From an uncultured Lachnospiraceae bacterium (GTDB lineage Bacteria; Bacillota; Clostridia; Lachnospirales; Lachnospiraceae): DNA of 9,468 bases. Made by a program: the position numbers and the translations under genes. Each line of letters starts with the position of its first letter. Within the stretch, counting starts at the first letter, position 1. Positions 1-6,796 of this stretch are shown here, piece by piece. A model generated the notes under the pieces. It did not search any database, was not told where the DNA came from, and saw only the letters and a list, made by a program, of their open reading frames with translations. The stretch lies in the NCBI GenBank assembly GCA_905209865.1, contig CAJLUP010000071.1:1-9468 (forward strand), in the 5' to 3' direction.

Positions 1-263
1 ATATGCCGCTCGTTCTTCACGGAGGTACAGGTATTCCGGAAGATATGATCAAAAAAGCGATCAGCCTCGGCGTTGCTAAGATCAATGTAAATACAGAGTG
101 TCAGCTTGCATTTGCAGCAGCTACAAGAGAGTATGTTGAAGCAGGAAAAGACCTTGCAGGAAAAGGCTTCGATCCGCGTAAACTTCTCAAACCGGGTACA
201 GACGCAATCATGGCTACTGTAAAAGAAAAAATGGAATTATTCGGTTCCGTAGGAAAAGCCTGA
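1..263 (+). CDS. fba: Class II fructose-1,6-bisphosphate aldolase, C-terminal part (5' end outside window)
   Basis: This is the last 86 residues of a class II, zinc-dependent fructose-bisphosphate aldolase, which reversibly splits fructose-1,6-bisphosphate into glyceraldehyde-3-phosphate and dihydroxyacetone phosphate in cytoplasmic glycolysis and gluconeogenesis. The frame is open from the left edge, so the ATG at position 3 is an internal Met and not a start. Seen directly: the segment PLVLHGGTGIPEDMIKKAI carries the HGG(S/T)G motif, whose His is a zinc ligand and whose glycines help bind substrate phosphate. It is followed by GVAKINVNTE, the second phosphate-binding loop, and a helical C-terminus ending FGSVGKA. 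Family members run about 280-310 residues, so roughly 30 percent of the protein is present. A tagatose-bisphosphate aldolase of the same superfamily is the main alternative. The stop is TGA at 261-263, and no gene follows closely, so the gene ends its transcript here. Confidence 0.93.
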   Translation, partial: MPLVLHGGTGIPEDMIKKAISLGVAKINVNTECQLAFAAATREYVEAGKDLAGKGFDPRKLLKPGTDAIMATVKEKMELFGSVGKA

Positions 264-295
264 GCAGCATCGTGAGATATCCTCAGCTCGTTTTT
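262..295 (+). terminator. Possible weak terminator hairpin at the fba stop codon
   Basis: TGAG (273-276) pairs with CTCA (282-285) around the 5-nt loop ATATC. The stem can be extended by GAGC (262-265) with GCTC (286-289) if a 7-nt bulge is allowed. Five T residues follow at 291-295. The stem is short and bulged, so this is a weak candidate; the clear terminator for this transcript is the one at 371-405. Confidence 0.25.
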
Positions 296-321
296 AATAG
301 CTGAATTTTTCAAAAAAATAC

Positions 322-350
322 TTGCCTTTTTCAGTTGGCGGAGTTATACT
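322..350 (+). promoter_or_regulatory. Candidate sigma-A promoter just upstream of a terminator
   Basis: TTGCCT at 322-327 matches 4 of 6 bases of the -35 consensus, and TATACT at 345-350 matches 5 of 6 bases of the -10 consensus. The spacer is exactly 17 bp. Transcription would start near 357, only about 15 bases before the terminator stem at 372, so the product would be a roughly 50-nt RNA or an attenuated leader. AT-rich intergenic DNA gives such matches by chance, so confidence is moderate to low. Confidence 0.35.
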
Positions 351-370
351 GACTGACATAGACATGAACA

Positions 371-405
371 GGGGCGTTCCAGCATAGCATGGAGTGCCCT
401 TTTTT
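371..405 (+). terminator. Intrinsic terminator downstream of fba
   Basis: GGGCGTTCCA (372-381) pairs with TGGAGTGCCC (390-399) in a 10-bp stem containing two G-U wobbles. The loop is the 8-nt GCATAGCA, and six T residues follow at 400-405. This is the classic rho-independent form. It lies 108 bases after the fba stop and most simply ends the fba transcript. The promoter-like sequence at 322-350 raises the alternative that it ends a separate short RNA. Confidence 0.85.
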
Positions 406-512
406 CATAGAATAGCAGACGGATGTCTTCTATTATTATGAAGGATGTTATGAGAATCCGCCAGGCAGATAGGAATTGTAAAAAAGAGGAAACTGCGGCA
501 GAGGGTGGATTT

Positions 513-541
513 TTGAAAGACTTTTGATATATACATAGTAT
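513..541 (+). promoter_or_regulatory. Probable promoter of the glutamine synthetase gene
   Basis: TTGAAA at 513-518 (5 of 6 to the -35 consensus) and TAGTAT at 536-541 (4 of 6 to the -10 consensus) are separated by 17 bp. The predicted start near 548 gives a leader of about 54 bases before the ATG at 602. The -10 hexamer lies inside an inverted repeat (529-543), which suggests control by a DNA-binding protein. TATATT at 560-565 is another -10-like hexamer but has no matching -35. Confidence 0.45.
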
Positions 542-561
542 ATCGTAAGAAAAAGTTCTTA
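529..561. repeat. Two adjacent inverted repeats over the glutamine synthetase promoter
   Basis: The first is ATATAC-ATA-GTATAT at 529-543, which includes the putative -10 box. The second is TAAGAA-AAAG-TTCTTA at 546-561, over the expected transcription start. Each has perfect 6-bp arms. Their position would let a bound protein block RNA polymerase, so they are candidate operators. The second could also form a small hairpin at the 5' end of the mRNA. No regulator is recognisable from the motif. Confidence 0.4.
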
Positions 562-584
562 TATTGTTATCAGGTCAAAAGGCA

Positions 585-597
585 GGAAGGAAAGGTG
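585..597 (+). promoter_or_regulatory. Ribosome binding site of glutamine synthetase
   Basis: The purine-rich run GGAAGGAAAGGTG at 585-597 offers two overlapping Shine-Dalgarno cores. The AAGG at 592-595 is 6 bases from the ATG at 602, which fixes that start. No earlier in-frame start has a comparable site. Confidence 0.8.
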
Positions 598-601
598 AAT
601 T

Positions 602-2716
602 ATGAGTACAGAAGCAATCAACGTAGCTGAAATTTTTGGGCAGAATGTTTTCGATGATACAGTGATGCAGGAACGTTTGCCGAAAAAGATTTACAAAAAT
701 CTGAAGCATACGATCGAAGAGGGTAGGGAGCTTGATCTGGAGACAGCCGATGTTATCGCTCATGAGATGAAGGAATGGGCGATTGAAAAGGGCGCAACGC
801 ATTATACACACTGGTTTCTGCCTTTGACAGGCGTAACGGCGGAAAAACATGATTCTTTCATATCTGCTCCTCAGCCGAGCGGAAAAGTTCTCATGAGTTT
901 TTCAGGGAAAGAGCTGATCAAAGGAGAACCGGATGCGTCTTCATTTCCGTCCGGCGGATTAAGGGCTACGTTTGAGGCAAGAGGTTATACGGTGTGGGAT
1001 TGTACTTCTCCGGCGTTTATAAGGGAAGATGCAGCAGGCGCAATCTTGTGTATACCGACTGCGTTCTGCTCTTATACAGGTGAAGCGCTTGATCAAAAAA
1101 CGCCGCTTCTTCGTTCCATGGAAGCACTTGATACACAGGCGCTGCGTTTACTGCGTTTGTTTGGTAATACAACTTCAAAAAAGGTGACTCCGTCTGTTGG
1201 TGCAGAACAGGAATATTTCCTTGTTGATTCTGATAAGTTTCTTCAGAGAAAAGATTTGATCTATACGGGAAGGACACTGTTCGGCGCGATGCCTCCGAAA
1301 GGTCAGGAGATGGATGATCATTATTTTGGAACGATCAGACAGCGGATCGCATCGTTTATGAAAGATGTGAATGAAGAACTGTGGAAAGTAGGCGTTACGG
1401 CGAAGACACAGCATAACGAAGCTGCTCCGGCTCAGCATGAGCTTGCGCCGATCTATGCGAAAGCAAATATTGCGGTAGATCATAACCAGATTGTGATGCA
1501 GACTCTGAAACGGGTGGCAAGCCAGCATGGAATGAAATGCCTGCTTCACGAGAAGCCTTTTGCAGGGGTAAACGGATCTGGAAAACATAATAACTGGTCG
1601 CTTATAACGGACGACGGTATCAATATGCTTGAACCTGGAAAGACGCCGCATGAGAATATCCAGTTCCTTCTTGTTCTGACTTGTATTTTGAAAGCGGTTA
1701 ATAAACATGCGGAACTTCTCAGAGAATCTGCAGCAGATCCGGGAAATGATCACAGACTTGGGGCGAATGAAGCGCCGCCGGCAATTATTTCCGTTTTCCT
1801 CGGAGAGCAGCTTGAAGATGTGATCGATCAGCTTGTGAGCACAGGTGAGGCAACGCACAGTCTGAAAGGCGGGAAGCTGGAGACAAGTGTCCGTACGCTT
1901 CCTGATCTGACGAAGGATGCGACAGATCGTAACAGAACTTCTCCGTTTGCATTTACGGGAAATAAGTTTGAGTTCCGTATGGTAGGATCGAGAGATTCCA
2001 TCGCATCTGCAAATATTGTACTTAATACGATTGTGGCAGAAGCTTTTGCAGAAGCATGTGATGTGATGGAGAACGCGGATGATATTCAGAAAGCGATCCA
2101 TGACTTGATCAAAGAGTATGCGATTGAGAATCAGAAGATTATTTTCAACGGCGACGGATATTCACAGGCGTGGGTAGAGGAAGCACAGAGAAGAGGACTT
2201 CCGAATATCAAGTCTATGGTTGAGGCGATTCCGGCGCTTGTATCGGATAAGTCGGTAGAGCTTTTTGAAAAATTCGGAGTGTTCACACGCACAGAGCTTG
2301 AATCTCGTGCAGAGATCCGTTATGAGAATTATTCTAAAGCGCTGAATATCGAAGCTCGTACGATGATCGATATGGGAAGAAAGCAGTTTATTCCGGCGAT
2401 TATCAAGTATACAAAGACATTGGCAGATACGGTGAATTCGGTGAAAGCAGCCGGTGTGGATGCGAGTGTACAGCTTGCGACTCTTGAAGAGATTACGGTG
2501 CTTCTTAAAGAGGCAAGCCGCGCACAGGCAGAGCTTGAAAAAGTAACGGAAACAGCGGCTTGTATGGAGGATGGAGCGGATAAGGCCGCTTACTATTATG
2601 AGACGGTATGCCCTGCGATGGAAGATCTGCGCGCTCCGATCGATAAGCTGGAGATGATCGTAGATAAAGAGGCGTGGCCGATGCCGTCTTACGGAGATTT
2701 GATCTTTGAAGTATAA
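602..2716 (+). CDS. glnN: Glutamine synthetase type III (GSIII)
   Basis: This enzyme makes glutamine from glutamate, ammonium and ATP in the cytoplasm, the main route of ammonium assimilation. At 704 residues it fits the GSIII class (about 700) and is far longer than GSI (about 450-470). Seen in order: the GSIII-type N-terminal region with [11 protein letters not shown] at about 67-77 and [15 protein letters not shown] at 115-129; [10 protein letters not shown] (200-209), with the paired glutamates expected to bind metal; [13 protein letters not shown] (272-284); the ATP/glutamate-site segment [13 protein letters not shown] (322-334); [17 protein letters not shown] (443-459); and a mainly helical C-terminal extension of about 200 residues that other GS classes lack. 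A strong ribosome binding site sits just upstream. The gene stands alone between terminators at 371-405 and 2757-2805, so it is probably monocistronic. No GlnR site, PII gene or ANTAR regulator is visible beside it. Nothing looks truncated. Confidence 0.97.
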   Translation: MSTEAINVAEIFGQNVFDDTVMQERLPKKIYKNLKHTIEEGRELDLETADVIAHEMKEWAIEKGATHYTHWFLPLTGVTAEKHDSFISAPQPSGKVLMSFSGKELIKGEPDASSFPSGGLRATFEARGYTVWDCTSPAFIREDAAGAILCIPTAFCSYTGEALDQKTPLLRSMEALDTQALRLLRLFGNTTSKKVTPSVGAEQEYFLVDSDKFLQRKDLIYTGRTLFGAMPPKGQEMDDHYFGTIRQRIASFMKDVNEELWKVGVTAKTQHNEAAPAQHELAPIYAKANIAVDHNQIVMQTLKRVASQHGMKCLLHEKPFAGVNGSGKHNNWSLITDDGINMLEPGKTPHENIQFLLVLTCILKAVNKHAELLRESAADPGNDHRLGANEAPPAIISVFLGEQLEDVIDQLVSTGEATHSLKGGKLETSVRTLPDLTKDATDRNRTSPFAFTGNKFEFRMVGSRDSIASANIVLNTIVAEAFAEACDVMENADDIQKAIHDLIKEYAIENQKIIFNGDGYSQAWVEEAQRRGLPNIKSMVEAIPALVSDKSVELFEKFGVFTRTELESRAEIRYENYSKALNIEARTMIDMGRKQFIPAIIKYTKTLADTVNSVKAAGVDASVQLATLEEITVLLKEASRAQAELEKVTETAACMEDGADKAAYYYETVCPAMEDLRAPIDKLEMIVDKEAWPMPSYGDLIFEV

Positions 2717-2756
2717 TTAGAAAAACAGTTCTTACAGGCATTCATTCAGTAAAATG

Positions 2757-2805
2757 GAAACAGAGGCTTTTTGAGATGACTCCAAAAGTTTCTGTTTCTT
2801 TTTTT
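2757..2805 (+). terminator. Strong intrinsic terminator of glutamine synthetase
   Basis: A 15-bp stem pairs 2757-2771 with 2784-2798 and has two G-U wobbles. Beyond one T-C mismatch, GAG (2773-2775) pairs with CTC (2780-2782) around an ATGA tetraloop. Seven T residues follow at 2799-2805. It lies 40 bases after the stop and only a few bases before the next promoter, so it insulates glutamine synthetase from the beta-galactosidase unit. Confidence 0.93.
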
Positions 2806-2809
2806 GTAA

Positions 2810-2838
2810 TTGACATCTGAAAAATCTCGGGGCATACT
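2810..2838 (+). promoter_or_regulatory. Sigma-A promoter of the beta-galactosidase unit
   Basis: TTGACA at 2810-2815 is a perfect -35 hexamer. CATACT at 2833-2838 matches 4 of 6 bases of the -10 consensus, with a 17-bp spacer. Transcription should start near 2845, leaving a leader of about 83 bases. It begins right after the glutamine synthetase terminator, which supports it as the start of a new unit. Confidence 0.7.
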
Positions 2839-2857
2839 TATTGCAGAAAGAGAGGCT

Positions 2858-2928
2858 GGAGACTGTATTTACAGGAAGTAAGGCAAAAAGCAATAATGCT
2901 GCATGAAAAAGACGGGAGGCTGTATTTA
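2858..2928 (+). repeat. 14-bp direct repeat in the beta-galactosidase leader, one copy spanning the ribosome binding site
   Basis: GGAGACTGTATTTA (2858-2871) recurs as GGAGGCTGTATTTA (2915-2928), identical at 13 of 14 bases and offset by 57 bp. The second copy contains the Shine-Dalgarno core and ends on the A of the start codon. In the first copy the start codon position reads ACA. The first copy also lies in a perfect inverted repeat, CTGTA-TT-TACAG (2863-2874). Confidence 0.6.
2914..2919 (+). promoter_or_regulatory. Ribosome binding site of beta-galactosidase
   Basis: GGGAGG at 2914-2919 lies 8 bases before the ATG at 2928 and supports that start. The upstream ATG at 2903, in another frame, has no such site. 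Confidence 0.8.
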
Positions 2929-4967
2929 TGATCGGAGGACGCTTACTCCATGGCGGAGATTACAATCCGGAACAGTGGCTTGCATATCCGGAGATATTGG
3001 AAGAAGATTTAGAACTGATGAAACAGGCAAATGTAAATTGCGTGACGCTCGGAGTGTTTTCGTGGGCGGAGTTAGAACCGGAAGAAGGCATTTATACGTT
3101 TGAATGGCTGGAAGAGATAATTGATAAGCTCAATGAGAGGGGAATACAAGTTGTTTTGGCAACTCCGTCAGGAGCAATGCCGCATTGGCTTACACAGAAG
3201 TATCCGGAAACGCTTCAGGTGCAGGCTGACGGCACGGTAAATCTGCCTGGAAAACGCCATAATTTCTGTTATTCTTCCCCGGTTATAAGGCGTAAAGTCA
3301 GTCAGATAGACCGAGAGCTTGCACGGCGTTTCGGGAAGAAAGAAAATGTGATCCTTTGGCATATTTCAAATGAGTTAGGGGGAAACTTCGGAGATTCTAC
3401 GTGCCATTGTGAAAAATGTCAGGCAAAGTTTCGGGAGTGGCTGAAAGAGAAGTACAAAACGCTTGAGGAACTTAACGCAGCCTGGTGGACAGGCTTTTGG
3501 AGTCATAAATATACAGACTGGGAACAGATTCACAGTCCTTCCCCACAGGGGGAGTGTCTGACGACAGCGTTGACTTTGGACTGGCGTAGATTTTCTTCGG
3601 AGCAGATTACAGATTTTTGCAAAATGGAAGCCGATATATTGAAAGAATTCTCAGATCTTCCGACAACGACGAATCTGATGGGATTTTTCAAAGGAGTTGA
3701 TTATAATGTTCTCAAAAACGCAGTAGACATTGTATCTTGGGATAATTATCCGTTCTGGCATGAACGGAAAGATGAAGTCCCAGAGGCAGTGTATACTGCC
3801 GCCGGACACGCGCTTATGCGAAGTTTGAAAAAAGAGCCGTTTCTTTTAATGGAAAGTACGCCGTCTTTAGTGAGCTGGCGCGTTCATAATCCGTTGAAAA
3901 GACCGGGGATGCATATGCTTTCTTCGATGCAGGCGATTGCTCATGGGGCAGATTCCGTTCAGTATTTTCAGTGGAGAAAAAGCAGAGGCGGCTATGAAAA
4001 ATTTCATGGGGCAGTGGTAGACCATAAGAATAGCTCTGATACGAGAACGTTTCGGGAAGTGGCGGAAGTCGGGAAACGGCTGGAACATTTAAACGGGGAA
4101 ATCGATCCTTTTTTTAATCAGGCGAAAGCGGCAATTATTTTTGACTGGGAAAACTGGTGGGCGGTAGAAGATACGAGCGGCCCGCGCCAGGATCTTGATT
4201 ATGTAAAATGCGTGACAGATCATTACCGTGCGTTTTGGGAGCAGGGAGTTGAGGCTGATTTCGTGAGTATGGATGCTGATTTTTCGGGGTATCAGTTACT
4301 TGCAGCTCCGCTCAATTATATGTATAAAAAAGGATATGCTGAAAAGGTCAGATCATTTGTAAACGCAGGCGGAACTTATGTGACAACATATTTCAGCGGG
4401 ATTGTAAATGAAACCGATCTCTGTTTTATAGGGGAGCATCCGCTGGAAGATGTGCTTGGAATTGTCTCTGAAGAACTGGACGCTCCGTCAGATGAGTTTG
4501 GAAATTGTTTTGAATATAAAGGAAAAGAATATCCGGCGCATACGATGTGCGATATCGTTCGTGCAAAGGATAAGACGGAAGTTTATTCTGTTTATCAAAA
4601 AGAATTCTATAAAGGCTGTCCGGTAGTGACTGAAAATGTATATGGAAAAGGCAGTGCATACTATCTTGCGGCACAGTCGGATCAGCAGTTTCTCAAAGCG
4701 TTTTACAAAGATGTGTTTGGGAAGGCAGGTCTTTTGGAATCATCTTCGTCTGTCGGCAGCATCTCGGAACATCTTCCTTATGGTGTGACTGTTGCGAAGC
4801 GAGAAGATGAAACCGGAGAAAAAGGTCTTATCTTTGTGATGAATTTCAATGACAGACAGGTTCGGCTGGAAGGTATCGGAAAACAGATGGACGCAGAGAG
4901 CGGAGCAGTATATGAAAACGTGCTGCAAATGGAACCGTTTTCATGTACGATCTTGAAGTTGAAATAA
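2928..4967 (+). CDS. Beta-galactosidase, glycoside hydrolase family 42
   Basis: A retaining beta-galactosidase of family GH42 that releases galactose from short beta-galactosides such as galacto-oligosaccharides, plant-derived galactans or lactose. There is no signal peptide or membrane segment, so it acts in the cytoplasm on imported sugars. The 679 residues match the family. Seen in order: a TIM-barrel domain (about 1-390) starting GGDYNPEQW; the acid/base glutamate E149 in WHISNELGG; the nucleophile E309 in LLMESTPS; and four cysteines, C114 and C159/C161/C164 in the CHCEKC cluster, matching the structural zinc site of several GH42 enzymes. A trimerisation domain (about 395-600) and a small beta-rich C-terminal domain follow. 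It is the first gene after a clear promoter. No sugar transporter, galactokinase or regulator lies within the window, so its in vivo substrate cannot be read from context. No terminator follows before the next gene. Substrate preference is inferred from the family only. Confidence 0.95.
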   Translation: MIGGRLLHGGDYNPEQWLAYPEILEEDLELMKQANVNCVTLGVFSWAELEPEEGIYTFEWLEEIIDKLNERGIQVVLATPSGAMPHWLTQKYPETLQVQADGTVNLPGKRHNFCYSSPVIRRKVSQIDRELARRFGKKENVILWHISNELGGNFGDSTCHCEKCQAKFREWLKEKYKTLEELNAAWWTGFWSHKYTDWEQIHSPSPQGECLTTALTLDWRRFSSEQITDFCKMEADILKEFSDLPTTTNLMGFFKGVDYNVLKNAVDIVSWDNYPFWHERKDEVPEAVYTAAGHALMRSLKKEPFLLMESTPSLVSWRVHNPLKRPGMHMLSSMQAIAHGADSVQYFQWRKSRGGYEKFHGAVVDHKNSSDTRTFREVAEVGKRLEHLNGEIDPFFNQAKAAIIFDWENWWAVEDTSGPRQDLDYVKCVTDHYRAFWEQGVEADFVSMDADFSGYQLLAAPLNYMYKKGYAEKVRSFVNAGGTYVTTYFSGIVNETDLCFIGEHPLEDVLGIVSEELDAPSDEFGNCFEYKGKEYPAHTMCDIVRAKDKTEVYSVYQKEFYKGCPVVTENVYGKGSAYYLAAQSDQQFLKAFYKDVFGKAGLLESSSSVGSISEHLPYGVTVAKREDETGEKGLIFVMNFNDRQVRLEGIGKQMDAESGAVYENVLQMEPFSCTILKLK

Positions 4968-5005
4968 AGAGGGCAGTACGAGTGTTATGAAACGGCAGGA
5001 CAAGA

Positions 5006-5015
5006 GTCTTAAGAC
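5006..5015. repeat. Perfect 10-bp palindrome in the gap before the ABC-class ATPase
   Basis: GTCTTAAGAC reads the same on both strands. It sits in the 86-bp gap, 38 bases before the ATPase start codon. With no loop it is not a terminator; it could be a protein-binding site or chance. Confidence 0.3.
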
Positions 5016-5037
5016 GAATAAAAGAAAAAGGCAGAGA

Positions 5038-5044
5038 AAGAAGG
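5038..5044 (+). promoter_or_regulatory. Ribosome binding site of the ABC-class ATPase
   Basis: AGAAGGA at 5038-5044 lies 9 bases before the ATG at 5054. The residues that follow (about 7-50, with IDHRGYPAYK and IDHVQGDPFASPS) are typical of the start of this family, which supports the choice. Confidence 0.65.
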
Positions 5045-5053
5045 AATCAATAT

Positions 5054-6757
5054 ATGCAGTCAGCGGCAGATTTAAGAAGTTTATTGAACAGGATCGATCA
5101 TCGCGGTTATCCTGCTTATAAAGATACGAAAGGAACATACCGATTTCCGGGATATGTGCTTTCTATAGATCATGTGCAGGGAGATCCGTTTGCGTCTCCG
5201 TCAAAAGTGAGCGTGCATGTAGAGGGGAAGACGGCGGCATTTCCAAGAGAACTTTACTGTGGGAAAGAGCAGCGAATCGCGCTTCAGGATGAACTGACGC
5301 GGCAGTTTGCAAAAAAGGCGGATCGGTTTGCTTTTCAGGCGAAAGGCTCTGGAAAAAGCGGGATGATTGCAGTGAGCCGCTGCGGGCAGGAAGTGCTGGA
5401 ACGCACAGCTTGCAGGCTTGATCCGAACAGTGGAGATATTGTCTTGCGGATGGAGATCGGTTTTCCTGCAAATGGAAGAACAATCAATGCACGGGAACTT
5501 GAAAAGATCTTGTTTCAGTTTGTGCCGGAATGTGTGAAGGCTTCATTGTTTTATAAAAATGCAGATGCAGAGCGTCTTCGTGAAATTATAGATCTTGCGG
5601 AAGATCAACTGTATATAAGAGATCAGCTTCCGAAACTCGGACTTTGCGCTTTTGTGGCAAACGGAAGTATTCTTCCGAGGGAATCCGGCGTCTCTTCCAA
5701 GCCGATGCGCGGCGGGGTGAAGTTTCGGTCTCCGAAAGAGCAGGAAGTAACGATCAAGCTTCCGCATGCCGGAGTGATAAGCGGAATGGGGATCAAAAAA
5801 GGGATCACCCTTATCGTAGGCGGAGGATATCACGGGAAGTCTACGCTGTTAAAGGCGCTGGAAGCAGGCGTTTATCCGCATATTGCAGGCGACGGCCGGG
5901 AGTATGTGATCACTGATGATACGGCAGTAAAGATTCGAGCCGAGGATGGACGCAGTATTAAAAAGACGGATATTTCTATGTTTATTAATGATCTTCCGAA
6001 TGGGAAGGATACGACCTCGTTCTGTACAGAAGACGCCAGTGGAAGTACGTCTCAGGCAGCAAATGTAATCGAAGGCATTGAAGCCGGAACGTCTTTGTTT
6101 TTAATCGATGAAGATACGAGCGCTACGAATTTTATGATACGGGATGAACTGATGCAAAGAGTCATTCATCGGGAGATGGAGCCGATCACGCCGTTTATCG
6201 AGCGGATCAGAGAACTGTATGAGGAGCAGGGGATTTCCACAGTGATCGTAGCCGGAAGTTCAGGCGCTTATTTCCATATTGCAGATACGATCATTCAAAT
6301 GGATCGGTATGTGCCGAGAGATATTACGGAATATGCGAAAAAAGAAGCAGAGGCATTTCCGGCGATCAGTATTTTGCCAAAGACGGCGTCACAGCCTGAT
6401 TTTAACAGGTGTCCGAGTGCGAATGCGGATCTGAAGGGGAACGACCGGATCAAGATGAAGACGATGGGAAAAGAAGCTGTTATGATCAACAAGGAAACGA
6501 TCGATCTTCGGTATGTAGAACAGATTGCTGACAGTGAGCAGGTGACGGCTCTTGGATTTTGTGTGCGATACGCTCAAAAGCATCTTATGAACGGAAAGAA
6601 AAATCTGCGTCAGATTGTTGCTGAGATTGAAAAAGTTGTGGAAGAAGAGTCTCTGGATACATTGTGTGAAAGCAGATCGAGTATTGCGTGTATGGCGATG
6701 CCAAGAGCACAGGAAATCTTTGCCTGCTTTGACAGATATAGAAAACTGAAACTTTGA
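5054..6757 (+). CDS. ABC-class P-loop ATPase, COG3044 / MRB1590-like family, function unknown
   Basis: A stand-alone soluble ATPase of 567 residues with no membrane segments, so it is not a transporter subunit. Seen in order: the family's N-terminal domain with IDHVQGDPFASPS (38-50); Walker A GGGYHGKST (256-264); ASGSTSQAANVIE (328-340), in the place of the ABC signature; Walker B LFLIDEDTSATNFM (348-361), with D352 and the likely catalytic E353; a possible switch region around VAGSSGAYFHIAD (399-411); and a C-terminal domain with a cluster of basic residues (461-473) and a helical end. From family knowledge, the structurally studied relative is the trypanosome mitochondrial RNA-editing factor MRB1590, an RNA-binding homodimer, so nucleic-acid binding is plausible here but not shown. 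The bacterial role is unknown to me. It follows the beta-galactosidase by 86 bp and precedes the tRNA-deacylase gene by 39 bp, with no terminator on either side, upstream of sbcD and sbcC. Confidence 0.9.
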   Translation: MQSAADLRSLLNRIDHRGYPAYKDTKGTYRFPGYVLSIDHVQGDPFASPSKVSVHVEGKTAAFPRELYCGKEQRIALQDELTRQFAKKADRFAFQAKGSGKSGMIAVSRCGQEVLERTACRLDPNSGDIVLRMEIGFPANGRTINARELEKILFQFVPECVKASLFYKNADAERLREIIDLAEDQLYIRDQLPKLGLCAFVANGSILPRESGVSSKPMRGGVKFRSPKEQEVTIKLPHAGVISGMGIKKGITLIVGGGYHGKSTLLKALEAGVYPHIAGDGREYVITDDTAVKIRAEDGRSIKKTDISMFINDLPNGKDTTSFCTEDASGSTSQAANVIEGIEAGTSLFLIDEDTSATNFMIRDELMQRVIHREMEPITPFIERIRELYEEQGISTVIVAGSSGAYFHIADTIIQMDRYVPRDITEYAKKEAEAFPAISILPKTASQPDFNRCPSANADLKGNDRIKMKTMGKEAVMINKETIDLRYVEQIADSEQVTALGFCVRYAQKHLMNGKKNLRQIVAEIEKVVEEESLDTLCESRSSIACMAMPRAQEIFACFDRYRKLKL

Positions 6758-6796
6758 CAAGTAGGATTTGGCAGAGAAAAGAATGGGAGAAATAAG

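Larger units (their letters stand above)
264..601. other. Gene-free regulatory stretch between fba and glutamine synthetase
   Basis: No reading frame here has a credible ribosome binding site or protein-like composition. From left to right it holds a weak hairpin, a promoter-like sequence (322-350), a strong intrinsic terminator (371-405), a 6-bp direct repeat GGATGT at 421-426 and 443-448 (22 bp apart), the probable glutamine synthetase promoter (513-541) and two short inverted repeats overlapping that promoter (529-543 and 546-561). I looked for paired hexaloop hairpins of the ANTAR-antiterminator type and for GlnR-type TGTNA-N7-TNACA boxes and saw neither. Confidence 0.6.

Noticed and set aside
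1175..2101. 308-codon reverse-strand frame within glutamine synthetase
   Set aside because: It lies wholly inside an unmistakable gene on the other strand. The product is rich in Arg, Cys, His, Phe and Ile without any domain pattern, as expected from an antisense shadow.
2903..3103. 66-codon frame starting just upstream of the beta-galactosidase
   Set aside because: It overlaps the beta-galactosidase start in another frame, has no ribosome binding site before its ATG, and gives a low-complexity, Arg-rich product typical of an out-of-frame read.
4968..5053. Possible terminator between beta-galactosidase and the ATPase gene
   Set aside because: The only symmetric element is the loopless palindrome GTCTTAAGAC (5006-5015), and no T-run follows it, so it does not have terminator form.
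5163..5833. Reverse-strand frames within the ATPase gene (5163-5483 and 5543-5833)
   Set aside because: They overlap a gene with clear family motifs and show no ribosome binding sites or recognisable domains.
6754..6796. Perfect -35 hexamer TTGACA at 6754-6759, overlapping the ATPase stop codon
   Set aside because: No -10-like hexamer lies 16-18 bp downstream; the matching bases read AAAAGA. An internal promoter for the tRNA-deacylase gene is therefore not supported.
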